A DNA stretch of 11,717 nt. It comes from an uncultured Arenimonas sp. Lineage in GTDB: Bacteria > Pseudomonadota > Gammaproteobacteria > Xanthomonadales > Xanthomonadaceae. How positions within the stretch are numbered: the stretch's first letter is position 1; every line of letters starts with the position of its first letter. The notes beneath the pieces were generated by a model. The model was not told the origin of the DNA. It searched no databases and saw only the letters and a program-made list of their open reading frames with translations. Shown here piece by piece: positions 1-6,189 of the stretch. Where the stretch lies: positions 1 through 11,717 of the forward strand of contig CAMPHE010000027.1 of the NCBI GenBank assembly GCA_946885815.1. Direction: 5' to 3'. The position numbers and the translations under genes were made by a program.

Positions 1-1190
1 ACGAAGAAGATCTCGTCGAAGCGGCCCTTGCGCAGCAGTTCCGGCGGCAGCTGCTGCACGGCGTTCGCGGTCGCGACGAGGAACACCTTCGACTTGCGCT
101 CGGCCATCCACGTCAGGAAGTAGCCGAGCACGCGGCGCGAGACACCGCCGTCGTCGGAATTCGTAGAACTCGCGAGTCCTTTCTCCAGCTCGTCGATCCA
201 CAGCACGCACGGCGCGACCTGCTCGGCCGACTGCAGCGCCTCGCGCAGGTTCTTCTCGGTCTCGCCGTGGTACTTGTTGTACAGCGTGCCGAAATCCAGC
301 CGCACCAGCGGCACGCGGAAGCCGCCGGCGACCGCCTTGGCCGCCAGCGACTTGCCGCAGCCCTGCACGCCGAGCAGCAGGATGCCCTTCGGCGGGTCGA
401 GCCCGGGCGGCAGCGCGGCCTCGTCGGTGAACGCCGCGCGGCGCGTGCCGATCCACTGCTTCAGCCGCGCGAGGCCGGCGACGTCGGTGAAGCGCGCGGT
501 GTCGTATTCGAAGTGAAGGTGCCCGCTGCGGTTGAGCAGCTCGAACTTCAGTTTCGCCAGTTCGGGCAGGTCCTGCGCGCCGATCGCGCCGTCACGGAAG
601 ATCAGGTGCCGGGCGATGCGCCGCGCATCGTGCATCGACAGCCCGCGCAGATTGCGCACGATCGATTTCAGCGCGTCCTGCTCGACTTCGACGCGGCGGC
701 CCCCGTGTTCGCGCATGTACAGCGCGGCCTCGTCCTGCACGAGCTTCAGCAGCGCCTTCTCGTCGGGCAGGCTCAGCGAGAAGCGGACCGCGAGGTTCTC
801 CAGCTCGACCGGCAGCTCGATCTTCCCGCCGACCAGCACGATCGTGTGCTCGCGGCAGCCGCGGCGCTCGATGATCTCGCGCACCATCCGCTGCGTCGTC
901 GCGTAGCCGAGGTACGGGTGGAAATCGAGCAGCAGGTGCACGCCGCGCTCGTCCATCTCGCGGATGGTCCGCAGCGTCGTCGTCGCGTCCGGCGGCGCCA
1001 GCGGCGGGTCCTCGCCGTCCAGGTCGACCCGGCGCAGCCCCTCGGTGATCGACCAGCGGTACAGCGGCCGCCACACGTTCATCAGCAGGTGCCGGAACAG
1101 GTCCACGACCCGGCCTTCGTCCGGCGTCTCGATGACGATCAGCGCCGTGTTGGCACGGACCAGGCTGGTCAGGTCCTGCAGTTCGCTCAT
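1..1190 (-). CDS. Ycf46-like AAA family ATPase (3' end outside window)
   Basis: Reading leftwards from the ATG at 1190, 396 codons are open and the frame runs off the window edge. The C-terminal half is a classic AAA module: Walker A GVQGCGKS at residues 274-281, Walker B CVLWIDE at 328-334, and an arginine-finger-type GRFDE at 389-393. The N-terminal third carries the LLLDFHPYL stretch (residues 86-94) typical of Ycf46/COG0464 proteins. These usually run to about 490-500 residues, so roughly 100 are missing here. The family is presumed to remodel proteins or complexes using ATP; no substrate is known to me. A purine-rich GGGGGA lies 3 bases before the ATG, and a TATCAT box is at 1219-1214. 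The gene is divergent from the ParA-like gene at 1423. Family assignment is firm; cellular role is unknown. Confidence 0.9.
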   Translation of the reverse strand, partial: MSELQDLTSLVRANTALIVIETPDEGRVVDLFRHLLMNVWRPLYRWSITEGLRRVDLDGEDPPLAPPDATTTLRTIREMDERGVHLLLDFHPYLGYATTQRMVREIIERRGCREHTIVLVGGKIELPVELENLAVRFSLSLPDEKALLKLVQDEAALYMREHGGRRVEVEQDALKSIVRNLRGLSMHDARRIARHLIFRDGAIGAQDLPELAKLKFELLNRSGHLHFEYDTARFTDVAGLARLKQWIGTRRAAFTDEAALPPGLDPPKGILLLGVQGCGKSLAAKAVAGGFRVPLVRLDFGTLYNKYHGETEKNLREALQSAEQVAPCVLWIDELEKGLASSTNSDDGGVSRRVLGYFLTWMAERKSKVFLVATANAVQQLPPELLRKGRFDEIFF

Positions 1191-1213
1191 GGGTCCCCCG
1201 GGTGCGGACCGGG

Positions 1214-1219
1214 ATGATA
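1214..1219 (-). promoter_or_regulatory. Candidate -10 box of the AAA ATPase gene
   Basis: On the minus strand the sequence reads TATCAT, five of six matches to TATAAT, ending 23 bases before the ATG at 1190. No good -35 lies at 16-18 bases: the nearest candidate, TTGCCT at 1246-1241, would need a 21-base spacer. The call rests on the -10 box and position only. Confidence 0.3.
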
Positions 1220-1253
1220 GCGGACGGGGGCCCGGGGCCCAGGCAAAGAAAAA

Positions 1254-1345
1254 GTATGGAAGTTGGAGGTTGGGGTTTGGAGAAGAGAGTCGTCGCGGCC
1301 GGGCCGGGACTCCCTTCTCCGGACTCCAACCTCCAACATCCATAC
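1254..1345. repeat. Long imperfect inverted repeat in the divergent intergenic region
   Basis: The left arm at 1254-1285 starts GTATGGAAGTTGGAGG; the reverse complement of the right arm (1314-1345) starts GTATGGATGTTGGAGG. The 32-base arms match at 28 positions, and three of the four differences become G-U pairs in an RNA reading left to right. The stem continues for five pairs inside the arms (1287-1291 with 1308-1312), leaving a GC-rich loop. No open frame across it looks like a real protein. It lies between two divergent genes, so it is not placed as a normal terminator. I have the impression that similar GTTGGAGG-type repeats are scattered through Lysobacter-like genomes, which would make it a MITE- or REP-like dispersed element; that is recollection, not a search. 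Confidence 0.8.
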
Positions 1346-1422
1346 TCGGGTTCCCGCCTTCGCCTTCCGGCCCAGCCGCCCGCGGGGTAGAGTCGAGACC
1401 TCTTCCGTCGCGGAGGTCCGGC

Positions 1423-2055
1423 ATGCGCACGATCCTGGTCGCCAGCTCGAAGGGAGGCGCCGGCAAGACCACGCTGACGACCAACCTCGCCGCCCATTTC
1501 GCCGTCGGCGGCCACGCCACCGCGATCCTGGACGCCGACCGGCAGCAGTCGTCGACGCGCTGGTGCGAGAAACGGGCCGGGATGGATTCCGCCGTGCTGC
1601 CGCTCGACGGCACGCGCCGCGGCTGGGAGAAGACGCTGCCCGACGGCATCGAATACCTGATCGTCGACGCGCCGGCCGGCGCGATGGGCGACGACCTCGA
1701 ACCGTTCATCGAACGCGCCGGCGCGGTGCTGGTGCCGGTGCTGCCCTCGTCGATCGACCTCGAGGCCACCGTGCCGTTCCTGAATTCGCTGGTCGCGAAC
1801 AAGCGCGTCAACAAGGGCAAGCTGCCGGTCGGCCTGGTCGGCAACCGGCTCAAGCCGTGGACCGGGAATTCGCAGCAGTCGATCGAACAGCTGAAGGCGT
1901 GGCCGTACCCGCTGGTCGCGCAGCTGCGCGACACGCAGGCCTATGTGCTGATGGCGTCGCTCGGCAAGAGCGTCTTCGATTACCACTCCGAACAGATCCG
2001 CAGCCACCAGGACGACTGGCAGCCACTGCTGCGGTGGCTCAGGAAGGCGCTGTGA
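1423..2055 (+). CDS. Orphan ParA/MinD-family ATPase
   Basis: This 210-residue protein begins with a deviant Walker A motif, KGGAGKTT at residues 10-17, with the signature lysine K10 and nucleotide lysine K15. The A' motif ILDADRQQSS is at 35-44 and the Walker B-like strand LIVDAPAG at 79-86. These mark the ParA/MinD group, whose members dimerise on ATP and position DNA, plasmids or protein complexes. At 210 residues it is a short ParA without the N-terminal DNA-binding extension of larger plasmid ParA proteins. A GGAGG ribosome site at 1412-1416 sits six bases before the ATG, fixing the start; a TAGAGT at 1388-1393 could be a -10. No ParB, parS-like repeat or other partner is visible. The next gene starts 58 bases downstream. 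Fold is certain; cargo is unknown. Confidence 0.92.
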   Translation: MRTILVASSKGGAGKTTLTTNLAAHFAVGGHATAILDADRQQSSTRWCEKRAGMDSAVLPLDGTRRGWEKTLPDGIEYLIVDAPAGAMGDDLEPFIERAGAVLVPVLPSSIDLEATVPFLNSLVANKRVNKGKLPVGLVGNRLKPWTGNSQQSIEQLKAWPYPLVAQLRDTQAYVLMASLGKSVFDYHSEQIRSHQDDWQPLLRWLRKAL

Positions 2056-2113
2056 CACGGCCGTCGCGCCCGCCGCGCTCCACTCCGATCCGCCACGCAC
2101 GCAAGGGAAGGCC

Positions 2114-2590
2114 ATGCGCGAACTGATCCTGCTCCGACACGCCCACGCCGAATCGGCCGTTCCCGGCCAGGACGACGCCGACCGCCCGCTGTCGCTGCAG
2201 GGGCAGGCCGAAGCCGAAGCCGCCGGGCGCTGGTTGCGCGACCACGGCCATGTGCCCGATCGCGTCGTCTGCTCCACCGCGCGCCGCGCGCGCGAAACCT
2301 GCGCCGGCGCGATGGCGGCGCTGGGCTACGTCGAGCAGCGCGAGGATCCGCGCATCTACGACGCGACCCCGGGCCAGCTGATGGCGGTGGCCGACGACCA
2401 TCGCGACCTCGCGCGCGTGCTGCTGATCGGCCACAACCCGGGCTTCGAGCAGGTGGTCGCCCTGCTCAGTTCCGGGCAGTCCGGCGATTTCCGCGGCATG
2501 CCGGCCGGCGGCATCGCGGTGCTGTCGATGCCCGCCGACGCGGTGCTGGAACCGGGCGTCGCGCGCCTCGCGGCGTTCTGGTGGCCATGA
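2114..2590 (+). CDS. sixA: SixA-type phosphohistidine phosphatase
   Basis: The 158-residue protein is of the histidine phosphatase superfamily. The catalytic RHA motif is at residues 8-10 (nucleophile H9), the phosphate-binding STARRARET stretch at 54-62 and the second catalytic histidine in GHNPG (H107). Small size, the RHA rather than RHG motif and lack of a large insert fit SixA (E. coli SixA is about 161 residues), which removes phosphate from histidine phosphotransfer proteins such as ArcB or PtsO. No such partner is in this window, so the substrate is inferred from the family only. A purine-rich AAGGGA at 2103-2108 lies five bases before the ATG. Its stop is four bases from the next start, so co-transcription with the YceI-like gene is likely. 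Confidence 0.88.
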   Translation: MRELILLRHAHAESAVPGQDDADRPLSLQGQAEAEAAGRWLRDHGHVPDRVVCSTARRARETCAGAMAALGYVEQREDPRIYDATPGQLMAVADDHRDLARVLLIGHNPGFEQVVALLSSGQSGDFRGMPAGGIAVLSMPADAVLEPGVARLAAFWWP

Positions 2591-2594
2591 CGCG

Positions 2595-3167
2595 ATGAGG
2601 TGGGCGCAGGCCGGCGGGCCGTGCCTCGCCGGGCTGATGGCCCTGGCGATGACCGCTCGCGCCGCCGACGCCGAACCGTTCGACCCCGCCGGCTCCCGCG
2701 CGGGCATCACCGTGGACCTGCGCGTGGCCGGCAAGGTGGACGGTCGTTTCGGCCGCGTCGAGGGCGAACTGCATCCGGTCGGCGACGGCCGCTGGCAGGT
2801 GCAGGCGCGCATCGACGCCGCCGCGCTGAAGCTCGACGGCCCGGCATGGATGCAGCGCTCCACGCGCTCGTCGCGCTTCCTCGACGTCGAGCGACACCCG
2901 CGGATCGAGTTCGTCTCCGCCCCGTTCACGCGCGAGTTGCTGCGCGACGGCGGCGAGCTCGCCGGCGACCTGTCCCTGCGCGGGCGCACGCGGCCCGTCG
3001 GGTTCCGCATCGAGCCGTCGACGTGCGACACGCCCGGCCACGCCTGTCCGATCCGCGTGCGCGGCACCGTCAGCCGGCGCGCGTTCGGGATGGTGGCGCA
3101 GCGGCTGTGGCTGCGCGACGAGGTGGGGTTCGAGTTCCAGGTGCGGCTGCGCGGGAGCGGCTCGTGA
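2595..3167 (+). CDS. YceI-family periplasmic lipid-binding-like protein
   Basis: The 190-residue product starts with an apparent Sec signal peptide: a short N-region with one arginine, a hydrophobic core at about residues 10-20, and a likely cut after ARA or ADA near 23-26. The remainder matches the YceI beta-barrel pattern: SSRFLDVERHPRIEF (92-106), the conserved strand LSLRGRTRPVGF (127-138) and SRRAFGM (160-166). YceI proteins are lipocalin-like and bind isoprenoid or amphiphilic ligands in the periplasm; the physiological ligand is rarely known. Two cysteines, C144 and C151, sit close together in the mature part and could form a disulfide. The ribosome site is weak (GGTGG at 2580-2584), suggesting translational coupling to the upstream phosphatase. 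The stop overlaps the next ATG by one base. Confidence 0.87.
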   Translation: MRWAQAGGPCLAGLMALAMTARAADAEPFDPAGSRAGITVDLRVAGKVDGRFGRVEGELHPVGDGRWQVQARIDAAALKLDGPAWMQRSTRSSRFLDVERHPRIEFVSAPFTRELLRDGGELAGDLSLRGRTRPVGFRIEPSTCDTPGHACPIRVRGTVSRRAFGMVAQRLWLRDEVGFEFQVRLRGSGS

Positions 3168-5011
3168 TGCGCGGGTCGGCGCCGTGGCTGGTCGCGCTGC
3201 TGGCGCTGGCGCTGCTCGGCGGCTGCACGACGCTGTCGCCGCGCGAACGCGCGCACGTCGAGCAGATCATCGAGGACGGACGCGCCACCGAGGTCGTCTG
3301 CGGCGAAGGCTGCCGCATCGACTCGCCGCTGCTGGCGCTGGGCTCCGCCGCGGACGCGGCGTCGGCGCCGGGCGCGCCGCGCCACCACGTCACGCTGCTC
3401 GATCGCGGCCAGGACGCGCTGCTCGCGCGCGTGCACCTGATCCGCGCGGCGAAGCACAGCGTCGACCTGCAGAGTTTCATCTTCGAATCCGACGACAGCG
3501 GACGGCTGGTGATCGACGAGCTGGTCGCCGCGGCGCGGCGCGGCGTCAAGGTGCGCATCCTGCTCGACCAGCTCTACGGCCTGCCCGACCCGAACCTGCA
3601 GGCCACGCTCGCCGGCATGCACCGCAACCTCGAGCTGCGGCTGTACAACCCCACGTTCAACGAAGCGCGCACGCAGACGCTGCAGTACGCCGCCGGCATC
3701 CTGCTGAACTTCCGCAAGTTCAACCAGCGCATGCACACGAAACTGCTGCTGGTGGACGGCGTGGTCGGCATCACCGGCGGCCGCAACATCGAGGACCGCT
3801 ATTTCGACTGGGGCCACGAATACAACTACCGCGACCGCGACATCCTCGTCGCCGGCCCGGCGGCGAAGCGGATGGGCGCGAACTTCGACCATTTCTGGAG
3901 CTACGAGCGGACGCGCCCGGCCGAAACGCTGAAGGACGTCGCCGAGCGGCTGCTGCGCGCCGGCCGCGTGCCGCCGAACGACCTGTTCACCGACAACGAA
4001 CGCTCGCCGCGCGTGCGCGCGATGGCCGCGCAGGCGACCGACGGCGCCGCGGTCTGGGCGCGGCTGGCGCCGCTGACGTTCGAGGTCGGACGCGTCGATT
4101 TCCTCGCCGACCTGCCGGAGAAGCACGAGCGCGGCGCGCTGCCGGCCGACGAGGACGCGTCGCTGGCGATGCGCGACCTGGTCGCCGGCACCCGCGAGGA
4201 ACTGGTGCTGCAGACGCCGTACCTGGTGCTGTCGCGTCACGCGCGCAAGCTGTTCCGCGAACTGGAAGCGCGCGACGACTCGCCCGACATCGTCGTGTCG
4301 ACCAATTCGCTGGCCGCGACCGACGCGTTCCCCGTGTATGCGATGAGCCACAAGTACAAGCGCCTGTACCTCGCCGACCTCGGTTTCGAGATCCACGAGT
4401 ACAAGCCGTACCCGGCCGATTCGCCGATCGACCTCGCGGCCACCGGGGCCGCGGCATCGCCGTCGTCACGCGAAACGGCGCAGCCGCTGTTCGGCTCCGG
4501 GTCGGCCGGCGGCGCCGGCGACGACCTGGTGCCGCTAAAGCGCGCCGGCGTGCGCATCGGCCTGCACGCCAAGTCGATGGTCGTGGACGACCGGATCGGC
4601 ATCGTCGGCAGCCACAACTTCGACCCGCGCTCGGACAACTTCAATACCGAGAGCCTGGTGGTGGTGCACGACGTGCCGTTCGCGGCGGCGCTGGAGGCGA
4701 GCATCCGCCGCGACATCGAGCCCGCCAATTCGTGGCTGGTGGCGCGGCAGGAGAAGCCGCCGGTGTTCTCGGGCCTCAACTACAGCCTCGGCAAGCTCTC
4801 GGAAAAGCTGCCGATCTTCGACATCTGGCCGTTCCCCTACGCCACCAGCTACGAACTGCGCCCGGGCTGCGAACCGCTGCGGCGCGGCGATCCGCGCTTC
4901 TTCGAGTGCTACGAGGACGTCGGCGCGTTCCCGGAGGTGGATCTGCCGTTGAAGTCCGTCTACACGCGCATCCTGACCGCGTTCGGCGCCGGCCTCGTCC
5001 CGATCCTGTAG
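3167..5011 (+). CDS. Phospholipase D / cardiolipin synthase-like lipoprotein (ClsC type)
   Basis: The 614-residue protein has two HKD motifs, the hallmark of the phospholipase D superfamily: HTKLLLVD at 190-197 and HAKSMVVD at 467-474, followed by GGRN and GSHN respectively. The domain order and the RSDNFNTES block after the second motif fit the YmdC/ClsC branch, which makes cardiolipin by phosphatidyl transfer; simple phospholipase activity is also possible. The N-terminus is a lipoprotein signal with lipobox LGGC at 17-20, so the enzyme should be lipid-anchored outside the inner membrane. A Ser/Gly/Ala-rich low-complexity insert at about 425-457 precedes the second HKD. I chose the ATG at 3167 because it gives the signal peptide, overlaps the upstream stop as TGATG, and follows GGGAG at 3153-3157. 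A GTG at 3164 is the alternative. Confidence 0.92.
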   Translation: MRGSAPWLVALLALALLGGCTTLSPRERAHVEQIIEDGRATEVVCGEGCRIDSPLLALGSAADAASAPGAPRHHVTLLDRGQDALLARVHLIRAAKHSVDLQSFIFESDDSGRLVIDELVAAARRGVKVRILLDQLYGLPDPNLQATLAGMHRNLELRLYNPTFNEARTQTLQYAAGILLNFRKFNQRMHTKLLLVDGVVGITGGRNIEDRYFDWGHEYNYRDRDILVAGPAAKRMGANFDHFWSYERTRPAETLKDVAERLLRAGRVPPNDLFTDNERSPRVRAMAAQATDGAAVWARLAPLTFEVGRVDFLADLPEKHERGALPADEDASLAMRDLVAGTREELVLQTPYLVLSRHARKLFRELEARDDSPDIVVSTNSLAATDAFPVYAMSHKYKRLYLADLGFEIHEYKPYPADSPIDLAATGAAASPSSRETAQPLFGSGSAGGAGDDLVPLKRAGVRIGLHAKSMVVDDRIGIVGSHNFDPRSDNFNTESLVVVHDVPFAAALEASIRRDIEPANSWLVARQEKPPVFSGLNYSLGKLSEKLPIFDIWPFPYATSYELRPGCEPLRRGDPRFFECYEDVGAFPEVDLPLKSVYTRILTAFGAGLVPIL

Positions 5012-5030
5012 GAGCGGCTTCTGCTCCGCC
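5008..5030. repeat. Short REP-like hairpin containing the PLD gene stop codon
   Basis: The sequence from 5008 reads GTAGGAGCGGCTTCTGCTCC: GGAGC at 5011-5015 can pair with GCTCC at 5023-5027 around a seven-base loop. The TAG stop of the phospholipase D-like gene (5009-5011) is part of it. GTAGGAGCGGCTTC is, from memory, a very common intergenic repeat start in pseudomonads and xanthomonads. It may act as a weak terminator or mRNA 3' end, but no T-run follows, so I label it a repeat. Confidence 0.55.
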
Positions 5031-5036
5031 CCTCAA

Positions 5037-5065
5037 TTGACGTCCCCCGCCGGCGAGCCTAGTCT
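5037..5065 (+). promoter_or_regulatory. Candidate sigma-70 promoter of the DUF1232 gene
   Basis: TTGACG (5037-5042) is five of six to the -35 consensus; after exactly 17 bases comes TAGTCT (5060-5065), which keeps the key T, A and final T of the -10. Transcription would start near 5072, about 30 bases before the ATG at 5102. The leader has no clear Shine-Dalgarno sequence. Confidence 0.5.
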
Positions 5066-5101
5066 GCCGGTCTCCCTGAACGCGCCTCCGGACTCGCCCG
5101 C

Positions 5102-5710
5102 ATGCCCCTGACCCTGACCTTCGAACTCTCCGACCGCGACCTCGATCATTTCAACCAGGCGCTGGCCGCGGCACGTGCGCAGGCGGGGCAGAAGAACGCC
5201 GACGAGATCATCGCGGCGGCGTCCCGACTGCTCGGTGGCGCCGACAAGATCGAAGTGCCGGATTTCGTCGGCCAGCGGCTGGAGCGCCTCGACGCGCTGA
5301 TCGCGATGCTGCGCGACGACGGCTGGAACCTGCCGGAAGAAGACCGCGAGCGCGTGCTGTCGGCGCTGGTGTACTTCGCCGACCCGAGCGACGTGATCCC
5401 CGACAACATCCCGGTGCTGGGTTTCCTCGACGACGCGATCGCGATCGAGATGTGCGTGCGCGACCTGCACCACGAACTCGACGCGTACGACGAATTCTGC
5501 GAGTACCGGCAGGCCGAGGCCGACCGCCGCGGGCAGGACCCGGCCACCGTCGGCCGCGCCGACTGGCTGCAGTCGCGCCGCGACGAGCTGGTCGACCGGA
5601 TGCACCGCCGCCGCAACCGCGAACTCGGTGGCGGCTACGGCGACAGCTCCGGCTACGCGCGCCGCGGCTACACCAGTTCGTACCGCCCGGGGATGATGCG
5701 GGTCCGCTGA
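5102..5710 (+). CDS. DUF1232 (YkvA-like) protein with Gly/Tyr/Arg-rich tail
   Basis: The 202-residue protein contains the DUF1232 signature at about 84-120, recognisable from YFADPSDVIPDNIPVLGFLD (91-110) and the following DDAI. DUF1232 is a small helical domain, often membrane-associated in relatives, with no established biochemical role. The N-terminal 80 residues are helical and acidic and look soluble. The last 32 residues (171-202) form a basic, low-complexity tail rich in Gly, Tyr, Ser and Arg. No signal peptide is seen. It has its own candidate promoter at 5037-5065 and lies 14 bases upstream of the thioesterase start, so the two may be co-transcribed. Domain assignment is good; function unknown. 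Confidence 0.85.
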   Translation: MPLTLTFELSDRDLDHFNQALAAARAQAGQKNADEIIAAASRLLGGADKIEVPDFVGQRLERLDALIAMLRDDGWNLPEEDRERVLSALVYFADPSDVIPDNIPVLGFLDDAIAIEMCVRDLHHELDAYDEFCEYRQAEADRRGQDPATVGRADWLQSRRDELVDRMHRRRNRELGGGYGDSSGYARRGYTSSYRPGMMRVR

Positions 5711-5724
5711 GCGGTCGCGCAGCG

Positions 5725-6153
5725 ATGGCCGGCCCGTTCCTGCAGCGCCCCGAGCTGGCGGCGCTCAACCGGATGCTGGTCGGCACCGCGGCCGAGAGCC
5801 TCGGTATCCGCCTGACCGAGCAGGGCGAGGACTTCCTTCGCGGCACGATGCCGGTCGATTCGCGGACGAAGCAGCCGTTCGGGCTGCTGCACGGCGGGTC
5901 GTCGGTGCTGCTGGCCGAGACGCTGGCCAGCTTCGCCGGCCACCTGTGCCTCGACCCCGCGGCCCGCAAGCAGGCCGCCGGGCTGGAGATCAACGCCAAC
6001 CATATCCGTGCCGTCACGGCCGGCACCGTCACGGGCACCGCCCGGCCGGTCCACCTCGGCCGCGCGACGCAGGTCTGGGAGATCCGGCTCGAGGACGAGC
6101 GCGGCCGCCTGACCTGCCTGGCCCGCATGACGGCCGCGGTGATCGACGCGTAG
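5725..6153 (+). CDS. Hotdog-fold acyl-CoA thioesterase (MenI/EntH-like)
   Basis: The 142-residue protein is a single hotdog domain. Its core reads GLLHGGSSVLLAETLASFAG (53-72), with H56-G57-G58 and the likely catalytic acid E65, followed by GLEINANHIR (86-95) and HLGRATQVW. This closely follows the pattern of E. coli YdiI/MenI, which hydrolyses 1,4-dihydroxy-2-naphthoyl-CoA, and its relative EntH, which clears misloaded aryl carrier protein. No menaquinone or siderophore genes are in this window, and members of this group are promiscuous, so the substrate is undetermined. The start at 5725 is the first ATG after the upstream stop and gives the usual family length (about 136-140). There is no strong ribosome site. 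Confidence 0.87.
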   Translation: MAGPFLQRPELAALNRMLVGTAAESLGIRLTEQGEDFLRGTMPVDSRTKQPFGLLHGGSSVLLAETLASFAGHLCLDPAARKQAAGLEINANHIRAVTAGTVTGTARPVHLGRATQVWEIRLEDERGRLTCLARMTAAVIDA

Positions 6154-6177
6154 CCGGAGTCGGGTTGCCGACCCCAG

Positions 6178-6183
6178 TACACT
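6178..6183 (+). promoter_or_regulatory. Candidate -10 box immediately upstream of the acyltransferase start
   Basis: TACACT matches TATAAT at four of six positions, including the crucial T1, A2 and T6. It ends only six bases before the ATG at 6190, so initiation would fall at or beside the A of the start codon, giving a leaderless transcript. No convincing -35 sits 17 bases upstream. Confidence 0.35.
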
Positions 6184-6189
6184 TCGCCC

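Noticed and set aside
1226..1240. GC-only palindrome GGGCCCGGGGCCC region upstream of the AAA gene
   Set aside because: Low-complexity G and C runs produce such symmetry by chance; no known operator is recognised.
592..2277. Long minus-strand open frame of 561 codons across the AAA gene, intergenic repeat, ParA-like and SixA genes
   Set aside because: It covers four well-supported features in other frames or strands, and its translation is Arg/Ala/Gly-rich with no recognisable domain, as expected for antisense frames in GC-rich DNA.
2039..4396. Minus-strand open frame of 785 codons
   Set aside because: It is antisense to SixA, YceI and PLD-like genes, all with diagnostic motifs; composition is Arg/Ala/Val/Gln-rich with no domain.
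5011..5035. Rho-independent terminator after the PLD-like gene
   Set aside because: The stem is only five base pairs and no T-run follows; the repeat interpretation fits better.
6159..6172. Small hairpin GTCGG/CCGAC before the acyltransferase gene
   Set aside because: Five base pairs with no T-run are expected by chance in GC-rich DNA; no attenuator or terminator call is justified.
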